Below, piece by piece: positions 21,812 through 30,022 of a stretch of DNA of 46,422 nt. The stretch spans positions 1 through 46,422 of the forward strand of contig JAUSBS010000048.1 of the NCBI GenBank assembly GCA_030651905.1, written 5' to 3'. A program made the translations under genes and the position numbers. The stretch's first letter is position 1, and every line of letters starts with the position of its first letter. Source of the DNA: Coriobacteriia bacterium. Lineage in GTDB: Bacteria > Actinomycetota > Coriobacteriia > Anaerosomatales > PALSA-660. Below the pieces are notes generated by a model, which saw only the letters and a program-made list of their open reading frames with translations, ran no database searches and had not been told where the DNA came from.

Positions 21812-23031
21812 ACGCGGCGACCGCGGCCGTCGTCACCGTCGGCACGGAGCTCGTCACCGGTCTGCTGGTCGACACCAACACCTCCGAGGTCAGTCTTGCG
21901 CTCGTTCGCGCGGGCGTCAGGGTCATCGAGGCGGTCAGTGTCCCCGACGACGAGGCACTGCTCGCAGCCACGCTTCGACGCCTCATCGCCGACGCCGACA
22001 TCGTGGTGGTGACCGGCGGGCTCGGGCCGACACACGACGACATCACGCGCGAGGCGACCGCCGCGGCATTGGGCATCCCGCTCGTTCGGGACCCCGTGAT
22101 CGAAGCGGGCCTCGCACGATGGGCCGCACGGCACACCGACGCGAGAGCCTCGGAGCGGATCCTCGTCCAAGCGGACGTCCTCCACGGCGCGCGGGTCCTC
22201 CCGGCCCTTCTGGGCACCGCCCCCGGTCAGGTCGTCGCGACGCCGCGCGGCTCGCTCGTGCTGCTCCCGGGGCCCCCGCGTGAGATGCGACCGCTGTTGG
22301 CCGGGCTGTCGGCCGAATGGGGTCAGGGAGCGACACCTCCGGCGATCCTGCGCTGCGCCGCCGTCAGCGAATCCGACGTCCAGGTCGCCACTCAGGATGT
22401 GCTCGGCGGGAGGGCGGATGTCGAACTCACCGTGCTGGCCGCACCCGGCGACGTGCGCGTCGTGCTCTTCGATCACGGCGTGGGCGCCAAGGGGCTGGCA
22501 GCCGTCGCGCGGGACGTCGCCGCGCGCCTGGGACCGCTGTGCTACTCGACGGACGGCTCCTCGCTGGCCGAGACGGTACTGCGCCTCGCGCACGAGGGCG
22601 GGGAGACACTCGGTACCGCCGAGTCGTGCACCGGCGGTCTGGTGGCTGCGGCCCTCACGGCCGTCCCGGGAGCGTCCGACGTCTTCACGGGCTCGATCGT
22701 GTCGTACTCGGACCGGGTGAAGATGGACCAGCTCCACGTGCCACCGGGCATGCTTGCCCAGTACGGCGCTGTTAGCGAGCATGTCGCGCGTGCGATGGCG
22801 GAGGGAGCGCGCGCCGCCTTGGACGTCTCGCTGGCGTTGGCAGTCACCGGCATCGCGGGACCCGGCGGTGGCAGCGACGCCAAACCGGTCGGGACCGTAT
22901 GGTTCGCCGTCTCGTCGACCCGCGGCACTCGCTGTGAGCAGCGCCACTTCCCCGGCGACCGCGAGATCGTACGCGCCCGCTCGGCCGCCCTCGGCCTCGA
23001 TCTGCTGCGCAGGTCGCTGCAGGGGCTCTGA
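21808..23031 (+). CDS. cinA: CinA family protein (competence/damage-inducible; nicotinamide-nucleotide amidohydrolase domain)
   Basis: VGTELVTGLLVDTN, TGGLGPTHDD, C-terminal GTAESCTGGLVAAALTAVPGAS; GTG start overlaps pgsA stop. Confidence 0.94.
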   Translation: MNAATAAVVTVGTELVTGLLVDTNTSEVSLALVRAGVRVIEAVSVPDDEALLAATLRRLIADADIVVVTGGLGPTHDDITREATAAALGIPLVRDPVIEAGLARWAARHTDARASERILVQADVLHGARVLPALLGTAPGQVVATPRGSLVLLPGPPREMRPLLAGLSAEWGQGATPPAILRCAAVSESDVQVATQDVLGGRADVELTVLAAPGDVRVVLFDHGVGAKGLAAVARDVAARLGPLCYSTDGSSLAETVLRLAHEGGETLGTAESCTGGLVAAALTAVPGASDVFTGSIVSYSDRVKMDQLHVPPGMLAQYGAVSEHVARAMAEGARAALDVSLALAVTGIAGPGGGSDAKPVGTVWFAVSSTRGTRCEQRHFPGDREIVRARSAALGLDLLRRSLQGL

Positions 23032-23036
23032 TCACG

Positions 23037-23627
23037 GTGCGCGCCCGTTGCTTCATCGCCGTCCCGTTGGGAAGTGAGGCGCTCGCGCTCGTGGCCGACG
23101 CGCGCGGCGCCTTCCTCGGTCTCGCGCCCGAATGGGCGGGTGAGAAATGGGTGCGCCCCGACATCGTCCATATGACGTTGATGTATGCGGGGCCGTTGTC
23201 GGACGTAGCGGTCGATGACTCGCTGCAGATCCTCGCCGATGAGTGCCTGCACCACGCGCCCTTCGAACTACGGCTCGCCGGCGCGCGCGCTGTCCCTTCA
23301 CACGGGCCGGCGCGGATGCTGTGGGCCACCCTCGACGGCGAGACGCATCACTGCGCGCGGCTGTCGTCCGCGATATCGCACGTGCTGGAGCAGCGCCTCG
23401 ACATCCCGCACGACGACCGTGTGTTCGTCCCGCACGTCACACTAGTCAGGAGCCGCCGGCCGCGACCGGTCCCGCCGCGTGCGGTCGACGCAGCGGGCGA
23501 GGCGCTGACGTGCGGTAAGGAAACGGACAGGATCGTGTCAGTACGGTATGTCACGCTCTACGCCAGCACGCTGCAGCCGGACGGTCCGGTCTACGAGGAA
23601 CTCGGTTCGGTCCCGCTGTTGGGATGA
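23037..23627 (+). CDS. thpR: RNA 2',3'-cyclic phosphodiesterase (2H family)
   Basis: RCFIAVPL; paired 2H motifs HMTLMYAG and HVTLVRS. Confidence 0.88.
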   Translation: MRARCFIAVPLGSEALALVADARGAFLGLAPEWAGEKWVRPDIVHMTLMYAGPLSDVAVDDSLQILADECLHHAPFELRLAGARAVPSHGPARMLWATLDGETHHCARLSSAISHVLEQRLDIPHDDRVFVPHVTLVRSRRPRPVPPRAVDAAGEALTCGKETDRIVSVRYVTLYASTLQPDGPVYEELGSVPLLG

Positions 23628-23647
23628 TCCGAAGGACTGCGTGCCGA

Positions 23648-23676
23648 TTGACATCGAACAGGTGTTCGTATACGTT
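23648..23676 (+). promoter_or_regulatory. recA promoter with LexA (SOS) box in the spacer
   Basis: TTGACA (23648-23653), 17-bp spacer, TACGTT (23671-23676); spacer holds CGAAC-AGGT-GTTCG (23655-23668). Confidence 0.85.
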
Positions 23677-23728
23677 GAGGACGCGGCCCGCCCGCGTCGA
23701 CATCGGTTGATGAAGGAGCAGTCCATCC

Positions 23729-24805
23729 ATGGAGCGCGAGCAGATCGACAAGGTCTTGGAACTGACGAAGGAACAGGTCGAGCGCAAGTTCGGCAAGGGT
23801 TCGCTGATGCGCCTCGGTGAGCAGGCGAACATCGGTGCTATGCCCGCCATCCCCACCGGCTCACTCGCGCTGGACGCCGCACTCGGCATCGGTGGCGTCC
23901 CACGCGGCCGCATCGTCGAGATCTACGGCCCCGAGTCCGGCGGTAAGACCACACTCGCCCTGCAGATCATCGCCGAGGCGCAGCGTCTGGGGGGCATCGC
24001 GGCGTTCATCGATGCTGAGCACGCCATGGATCCGGCCTACGCCGCCAAGATCGGCGTCGACATCGACGATGTCCTCATCAGCCAGCCGGACACCGGCGAA
24101 CAGGCCCTCGAGATCGCCGACATGCTGGTCCGCAGCGGTGCGATCGACGTCGTCGTCATCGACTCGGTCGCGGCCCTCGTCCCACGTGCGGAACTCGAAG
24201 GTGAGATGGGCGACGTCACGGTCGGCCTCCAGGCCCGCCTGATGAGCCAGGCCCTGCGCAAGCTCGCCGGTTCCCTGTCCAAGTCCAACACCACATGCAT
24301 CTTCATCAACCAGTTGCGCGAGAAGATCGGCGTCATGTTCGGCAGCCCCGAGACCACGTCGGGCGGTCGCGCGCTGAAGTTCTACGCTTCCATCCGCATC
24401 GACATCCGTCGCATCGACTCCATCAAGCAAGGCACGGACATCGTGGGCAACCGCGTGCGTGCGAAGGTCGTCAAGAACAAGGTCGCTCCGCCCTTCCGGA
24501 TGGCCGAGTTCGACCTCATGTACGGTCAGGGCATCAGCAAGGAGGGCTCGCTCATCGACCTGGGTGTCGAGGAGGGGATCGTCGCCAAGTCCGGATCGTG
24601 GTTCAACTACGGCGAGGAACGCCTCGGGCAAGGCCGCGAATCCGCGAAGGACTTCCTGCGCGAGCACACCGACATCCGTGATCGCATCGAATCGCAGATC
24701 CGTGAGCGGCTGGGGCTCCTGCAGCAGCGCCCCAACGGCGAGGATGCACCGGAGGCCGCGCCCGAGCCTGCTCCCAGTGAGGCGAAGACGCCCAAGACCA
24801 AGTAG
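23729..24805 (+). CDS. recA: Recombinase A
   Basis: [56 protein letters not shown]. Confidence 0.98.
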   Translation: MEREQIDKVLELTKEQVERKFGKGSLMRLGEQANIGAMPAIPTGSLALDAALGIGGVPRGRIVEIYGPESGGKTTLALQIIAEAQRLGGIAAFIDAEHAMDPAYAAKIGVDIDDVLISQPDTGEQALEIADMLVRSGAIDVVVIDSVAALVPRAELEGEMGDVTVGLQARLMSQALRKLAGSLSKSNTTCIFINQLREKIGVMFGSPETTSGGRALKFYASIRIDIRRIDSIKQGTDIVGNRVRAKVVKNKVAPPFRMAEFDLMYGQGISKEGSLIDLGVEEGIVAKSGSWFNYGEERLGQGRESAKDFLREHTDIRDRIESQIRERLGLLQQRPNGEDAPEAAPEPAPSEAKTPKTK

Positions 24806-24844
24806 CCGCACCGGGTACCGCGAGCCGCAAGGGGAGGCGAACAC

Positions 24845-25519
24845 TTGACGCTCATCTCGGAGATCGTCGCCCCGCGCCGCGGCTCGCGGCTCCGCGTGCT
24901 GCACGCCGATCACGAGGAGTGGCGTCGAACGTCCGCCGACGTGGTCAAAGCTCTCGGCCTTCGCGCGGGTCACATCGAGCCCGCGGAGGACCTCGCGGCC
25001 AGGATCGAGGCGGCTGAGCCGACCTTCGCACGCGACAGGGCCTACAGGCTCCTGGCGTACCGCGACCGGACCGCCCATGAACTGCGTGAACGGCTCGTCG
25101 AAGACGGCTACCCAGCCGCTCTCTCCGCCGGCATCGTCGCAGACCTCACTCGTGTCGGCCTCGTGGACGACGACCGCTACGCGCGTACGAGCGCTCGCAG
25201 CCTCGCCACCGTGCGCGGGTTCGGTCGCAACCGGATCCTTCGCGAACTGGAAGCGAAGGGGGTAGATCCCGGTCTGGCAGCGGCAGCCACTACAGAGGCG
25301 CTCCCTGAACACGACGAAGAAGCGTCGGCGCTGCGGCTCGCGCGGGCGCTCACGTCGCGGCCCAAGGCCGACGTGGCGCGCATCGCGACACGCCTCGCCC
25401 GAAAGGGTTTCGCTCCGGCCCTCGCCCTGAAGACGGCGCGCCGAGCGTTGGCGGAGCTCGCCGATGGCGACGCCCCTGACCTGCCCGTTCTCGACGACTG
25501 GCCGCCCCCGGAGCGGTGA
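24845..25519 (+). CDS. recX: Regulatory protein RecX
   Basis: RAYRLLAYRDRTAHELRERLVEDGYP...DLTRVGLVDDDRYARTSARS; directly downstream of recA; TTG start. Confidence 0.88.
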   Translation: MTLISEIVAPRRGSRLRVLHADHEEWRRTSADVVKALGLRAGHIEPAEDLAARIEAAEPTFARDRAYRLLAYRDRTAHELRERLVEDGYPAALSAGIVADLTRVGLVDDDRYARTSARSLATVRGFGRNRILRELEAKGVDPGLAAAATTEALPEHDEEASALRLARALTSRPKADVARIATRLARKGFAPALALKTARRALAELADGDAPDLPVLDDWPPPER

Positions 25520-25538
25520 GTGCGCCCGCGCGGTCGCC

Positions 25539-25568
25539 TTGACGCTTGTGCGCCCGCGGCGATACGAT
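25539..25568 (+). promoter_or_regulatory. Putative rny-leader promoter
   Basis: TTGACG (25539-25544), 18-bp spacer, TACGAT (25563-25568). Confidence 0.6.
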
Positions 25569-25574
25569 AGCCGC

Positions 25575-25892
25575 GGCAAATGTGATCACTCCGCGCATCG
25601 AGGGTTCATGTAGCGGGGTTTGTGTGCTGGATCGTGGTTCCGAGGTACGGCGAACGGGCGCTTTGCGCCCTATCCGCATATGCGGTCACCGCGATACGCA
25701 TACACGAGTCTGTATCGCCTTTGCCGGACGCCGAGTGTGTCCGGCTTGTTCGTAGAGGGACCCGGCAGGGGAGTTTCGCCGGGTCCACGGGTGGGGCCCA
25801 TCGGGGTGTCCGCCTCCAAGCCGGTCCTCCTCTCGGCGTGCCATGAGAAGGCACACGTGTGACGCGAAACGCGTCCGAAGGGAGGGCACCAG
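25575..25892 (+). ncRNA. Candidate structured 5' leader / ncRNA upstream of rny
   Basis: Series of inverted repeats: 25656-25670, 25674-25685, 25691-25718, 25723-25745, 25758-25786, 25838-25854, 25861-25875; no convincing ORF; strong promoter-like sequence just upstream. Confidence 0.55.
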
Positions 25893-27422
25893 ATGGCATT
25901 CGTCTACGCATTCATCGCACTCGTCGCCGGAACTGCCCTCGGCTTCTTCATCCGCAAGGTCTTCATCGAAGGCCAGGACTCACGCGCCCGCATGACAGCG
26001 GAGCGTATCGTCACCGACGCGGAGAAGCAGGCCGAGACACTCAAGAAGGAAGCGATCCTCGAGGCCAAGGACGAGGTCTTCAGTCTGAAGGCCGAAGCCG
26101 AGACCGAGGCCAAGGAGCGCCGCAAGGACCTCACCGCACTCGAGACCCGTCTCATGCAGCGCGAGGAATCCATCGAGCGCCGCGCCGAGTCGCTCGACAA
26201 GCGCGAGCATCAGCTCTCGAGCGCCCAGGGCCAGATCGAGAAGCAGGGCAAGGACCTCGAGGACGCGATCGCCCTCGAGAAGTCCCGACTCGAAGCGCTC
26301 GCCGGCATGACGTCGGACGAGGCTCGCGCCGTGCTCATGCAGCGCATCGAGGACGACGTCAAGCATGACGCCGCCGCCATGATCCGCGAGGTCGAGACGC
26401 GCGCCCGCGAGGAGGCCGACAAGAAGGCCCGCAACATCGTCGGCATCGCCATCCAGCGCGTCGCCGCCGACCACACGGCGGAGTCCACCGTCTCGGTCGT
26501 GCACATCCCGAGCGACGACATGAAGGGCCGCATCATCGGCCGCGAAGGCCGCAACATCCGCGCCTTCGAGCAGATGACCGGCATCAACCTCATCATCGAC
26601 GACACCCCCGAGGCGGTCATCCTCAGCAGCTTCGATCCGGTGCGACGCGAGATCGGCCGCATCACGCTTGAGTCGCTCCTGGCCGACGGCCGCATCCACC
26701 CGGCACGCATCGAGGAGATGTTCGGCAAGGCCGAGAAGATCGTCGAGCAGCAGGTCCATGAGGCCGGCGAGCAGGCGGTCTTCGAGACACAGGTACACGG
26801 ACTGCACGCCGAGCTCGTCCGGACGCTCGGACGCCTGAAGTTCCGCACCAGCTACGGCCAGAACGTGCTCAAGCACTCCCTGGAAGTCAGCTACCTCGCC
26901 GGTGTCATGGCCTCGGAGCTCGGTGTCGACGTGAAGCTCGCGAAGCGCGCCGGCCTGCTGCATGACCTGGGCAAGGCCATCGACCACGAGGTCGAGGGTC
27001 CGCACGCCCTCATCGGCGCAGAGCTCGCCAAGCGCCTCGGTGAGCACAAGGAGATCGTCCACTGCATCGAGGCCCACCACGGTGACGTCGAGGCACAGAC
27101 CGTCGAGGCCGTTCTCGTCCAGGCCGCCGACGCGATCTCCGCCTCCCGCCCGGGCGCACGTCGCGAGACGATCGAGAGCTACATCAAGCGCCTCGAGAAG
27201 CTCGAGGAGCTCGCCAGTGCCCACAAGGGTGTCGAGAAGGTCTACGCGATGCAGGCAGGTCGCGAGATCCGCGTCATGGTCAAGCCGGAGCAGATCTCAG
27301 ATGCCGATTCGATCGTGCTGGCGAGAGATATCGCCAAGGAGATCGAGGAGCAGATGGAGTATCCCGGGCAGGTCAAGGTCATGGTGGTACGCGAGTCAAG
27401 GGCCATAGACTACGCGAAGTAG
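25893..27422 (+). CDS. rny: Ribonuclease Y
   Basis: N-terminal TM, long coiled coil, KH ([29 protein letters not shown]), HD ([10 protein letters not shown]). Confidence 0.96.
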   Translation: MAFVYAFIALVAGTALGFFIRKVFIEGQDSRARMTAERIVTDAEKQAETLKKEAILEAKDEVFSLKAEAETEAKERRKDLTALETRLMQREESIERRAESLDKREHQLSSAQGQIEKQGKDLEDAIALEKSRLEALAGMTSDEARAVLMQRIEDDVKHDAAAMIREVETRAREEADKKARNIVGIAIQRVAADHTAESTVSVVHIPSDDMKGRIIGREGRNIRAFEQMTGINLIIDDTPEAVILSSFDPVRREIGRITLESLLADGRIHPARIEEMFGKAEKIVEQQVHEAGEQAVFETQVHGLHAELVRTLGRLKFRTSYGQNVLKHSLEVSYLAGVMASELGVDVKLAKRAGLLHDLGKAIDHEVEGPHALIGAELAKRLGEHKEIVHCIEAHHGDVEAQTVEAVLVQAADAISASRPGARRETIESYIKRLEKLEELASAHKGVEKVYAMQAGREIRVMVKPEQISDADSIVLARDIAKEIEEQMEYPGQVKVMVVRESRAIDYAK

Positions 27423-27471
27423 CGACCGGCACCTCCAGGTCGCCGTCCGGCGGCCCCTCGCAGACGGCTTC

Positions 27472-27506
27472 GGAAGGCTCGGCACCCACTCGGTGCCGAG
27501 CCTTCC
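27472..27506 (+). terminator. Hairpin downstream of rny, terminator-like
   Basis: GGAAGGCTCGGCACC-CACTC-GGTGCCGAGCCTTCC: perfect 15-bp stem; no clear U-tract. Confidence 0.7.
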
Positions 27507-27545
27507 TGCAGAATGTCTGCTCGAGACCGCCGGACGCCGCCCACC

Positions 27546-27590
27546 GCAGAGCAGACCCCAGGGCAGAGCAGACCCCAGGGCAGACCCCAG
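27546..27590. repeat. Short tandem direct repeat
   Basis: GCAGAGCAGACCCCAGG twice (27546-27562, 27563-27579) plus a third copy of the core GCAGACCCCAG (27580-27590). Confidence 0.85.
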
Positions 27591-27622
27591 ACCAGACCAT
27601 CAGAACGGGACTCGCGCTGCGC

Positions 27623-27628
27623 TACACT
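27623..27628 (+). promoter_or_regulatory. Putative -10 element TACACT for a leaderless transcript
   Basis: TACACT ends 7 nt before the ATG at 27636; no purine-rich RBS between. Confidence 0.45.
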
Positions 27629-27635
27629 GCTGTGC

Positions 27636-28712
27636 ATGGCTGACAACGACGCACTTCTTCACTTCGTCTCGTCCGTGGCGAACGACGCCCACGTCAAGGT
27701 CGAGGAGACACTTGGCGACGGGTTCGTGCGCCTCAACATCTCGGAGGCGGAACGCCGCCAGGCGAAGCACGACATCCGCACCTTCGAGGACATCGTGGTG
27801 GAGTTGCTGCGCAACTCGCGGGATGCGCACGCGCGGCGCATCTTCGTCGCGAACTCGCGGGACGGGGAGATGCGCTCCCTGACCGTGCTGGACGACGGCG
27901 TCGGTGTGCCCCGGCATCTGCACGAGAAGATATTCGAGCCGCGCGTGACGTCGAAGCTCGACACGATGGTCACCGACCGCTGGGGAGTGCATGGCCGCGG
28001 CATGGCGCTGTTCTCCGTGCGCAGCAACGTGGCCGATGCGAGAGTGGCCGCATCCGATTCGCACAAGGGTATGGCGCTGTCGATCCTCTCGGACACGACA
28101 GCACTTCCGGAACGCGCCGACCAGTCCAGCTGGCCGAGCGTCGGGATAGGGGAGGACGGCCGCCCGGCGATCGGGACCGGACCACACAACATCGTCCGCC
28201 GGGTCGTCGAGTTCGCGGTCGAGCACCCCGAGGTCGAGGTCTACATCGGAACGCCGACCGAGATCGTCGCCACTCTGCACATCCTGGCCCGAGACGAACT
28301 CGACTCCGCGCGCCTGCTCTTCTGCGACGACCCGGAACGCCTTGCGGTATGGCAGCGTCCGGCCGCATGCGCCGATGCCGCCGAACTCGTACGGATCGCC
28401 CGCTCGATCGGGCTCGCGGTATCCGAGCGCACTGCGCACCGCGTCCTGGGCGGCGAGGCGGCCTGCGTCGGGCCGGTCCTCCACCTCGTCATGCCCGCAC
28501 CGGAGCCGGGGGAGAAGCGACGCCCCGACATCTTCCGCGATCGGCGCGGCCTTCGTGTGCACCACACCGACCTCTCCGCGTTCCGACGCGGGCTGGAGGA
28601 CGCGTTCGACGTCATCGGTGAGCGTTACTACGTCCACATGAAGGGCGAACCGAGGGTGACGATCGGTCGCGACTCGATCACCGTGCGCTACGACATCGAG
28701 AAAGAGGACTGA
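27636..28712 (+). CDS. Stand-alone GHKL-type ATP-binding protein
   Basis: N-box ELLRNSRDAHARRI, G1 DDGVGVP, G2 GVHGRGMALFSV; no recognisable histidine-kinase H-box or receiver domain. Confidence 0.8.
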   Translation: MADNDALLHFVSSVANDAHVKVEETLGDGFVRLNISEAERRQAKHDIRTFEDIVVELLRNSRDAHARRIFVANSRDGEMRSLTVLDDGVGVPRHLHEKIFEPRVTSKLDTMVTDRWGVHGRGMALFSVRSNVADARVAASDSHKGMALSILSDTTALPERADQSSWPSVGIGEDGRPAIGTGPHNIVRRVVEFAVEHPEVEVYIGTPTEIVATLHILARDELDSARLLFCDDPERLAVWQRPAACADAAELVRIARSIGLAVSERTAHRVLGGEAACVGPVLHLVMPAPEPGEKRRPDIFRDRRGLRVHHTDLSAFRRGLEDAFDVIGERYYVHMKGEPRVTIGRDSITVRYDIEKED

Positions 28713-28758
28713 CGGGGTCGGACTTCGCGCGCGGGTGCGAGATCGACGTCTCGTGCGC

Positions 28759-28764
28759 TATACT
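28759..28764 (+). promoter_or_regulatory. Putative -10 (TATACT) of spoVS promoter
   Basis: GCGCTATACT about 96 nt upstream of the spoVS GTG. Confidence 0.45.
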
Positions 28765-28859
28765 TCAAGTTCGCACCCTGCACCGCACCAGCACCTCGCC
28801 AGCATCTCCGTAACGATCGCACTCGCAGCCGCACTCGCTTCGCTCCAGCGGAGGTTCCA

Positions 28860-29135
28860 GTGGAAGTCCTCAAGGTGTCGTCGCACTCCAACCCTAACTC
28901 CGTGGCCGGCGCGCTGGCGGGCGTGATCCGCGAGCAGGGCGCAGCGGAGATGCAGACAGTCGGAGCGGGTGCCCTCAACCAGGCCGTCAAGGCGATCGCG
29001 ATCGCACGTGGCTTCGTCGCGCCCAGCGGCGTCGACCTGATCTGCGTCCCCGCCTTTGCCGACATCCTCATCAACGGCGAAGAGCGCACCGCCATCCGCA
29101 TCCTCGTGGAGCCGCGCGACATGCGCGACCGTTAG
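28860..29135 (+). CDS. spoVS: Stage V sporulation protein S (SpoVS)
   Basis: VEVLKVSSHSNPNSVAGALAGVIREQGAAEMQTVGAGALNQAVKAIAIARGFVAPSGVDLICVPAF. Confidence 0.95.
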   Translation: MEVLKVSSHSNPNSVAGALAGVIREQGAAEMQTVGAGALNQAVKAIAIARGFVAPSGVDLICVPAFADILINGEERTAIRILVEPRDMRDR

Positions 29136-29178
29136 GCTCGCGCCTCCACGCGTGTCTGATGAAGGGAGCGTCGAGCGC

Positions 29179-29994
29179 GTGAAGGCCGACCTCCACGTCC
29201 ACTCCACGGCATCCGATGGATCGCTGGCTCCGTCAGCCCTCGTGGCGATGGCCCTCGAACGCGGCCTCGATGTGCTCGCGATAGCTGATCACGACTCTGT
29301 CGAAGGCCTGGCGGAGGCTTTGGCCGCCGCTCGCGGGACGGCCCTGAAGCTGATCCCGGCGGTCGAGCTCTCCGCATCCGACGGCGGTCACGACGTGCAC
29401 GTCCTGGCGTACTTCGTCGATCACACGGATGCGCGCCTTCTCGAACACCTCGCCGACTTGCGTGTCTCGCGGCTTCGCAGGGCCGGCTCGATGGTCGCGG
29501 CACTCTGCGGTGCCGGCTACGATGTCTCGATCGACGCGGTCCTCGAGCTGTCCGGAGGCGGCGCGGTCGGGCGGAGTCACGTGGCAGCCGCCCTGGTCGA
29601 CGCCGGGCACGCCGAGAGCGTATCCGAGGCGTTTCGCACCCTCATCGGCCGCGGCAGGCCGTTCTACGTCAGCAAGGATGCGCGCCCGCCGCGAGACGTC
29701 ATCGCCACCATCGTGGCTGCGGGCGGGCTCCCGGTCATCGCGCATCCGGGTGTGACACGCGCCGACGAGTTGCTCCCCGGACTCGTGGCCTCCGGCCTGC
29801 GCGGCATCGAGGCCTTCCACGCCGACCACACACCACAGCAGCGCTCCCACTACGCGGCCATCGCACGACAGCGCGGCCTGCTCGTCACCGGCGGCAGCGA
29901 CTACCACGGACCCGGCGGGCCCAATCCCGCGCTCGGCAGCGTGGACGTGCCCTCCGAGGCGGTCGAGGCGCTGCTCGCTGCGGGACGGCCCTGA
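29179..29994 (+). CDS. PHP domain phosphoesterase
   Basis: DLHVHSTASDGSLAP, IADHDSVEGLAEA, HPGV, GSDYHGP; GTG 29179 preceded by GAAGGGAG. Confidence 0.9.
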   Translation: MKADLHVHSTASDGSLAPSALVAMALERGLDVLAIADHDSVEGLAEALAAARGTALKLIPAVELSASDGGHDVHVLAYFVDHTDARLLEHLADLRVSRLRRAGSMVAALCGAGYDVSIDAVLELSGGGAVGRSHVAAALVDAGHAESVSEAFRTLIGRGRPFYVSKDARPPRDVIATIVAAGGLPVIAHPGVTRADELLPGLVASGLRGIEAFHADHTPQQRSHYAAIARQRGLLVTGGSDYHGPGGPNPALGSVDVPSEAVEALLAAGRP

Positions 29995-30022
29995 GCATGA
30001 CGCGTGCTACGATGTCGCTCCC

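Noticed and set aside
25606-25911. Small ORFs on both strands within the recX-rny gap
   Set aside because: They overlap one another and the hairpin series, lack clear RBS or motifs, and read as chance ORFs in a structured noncoding region.
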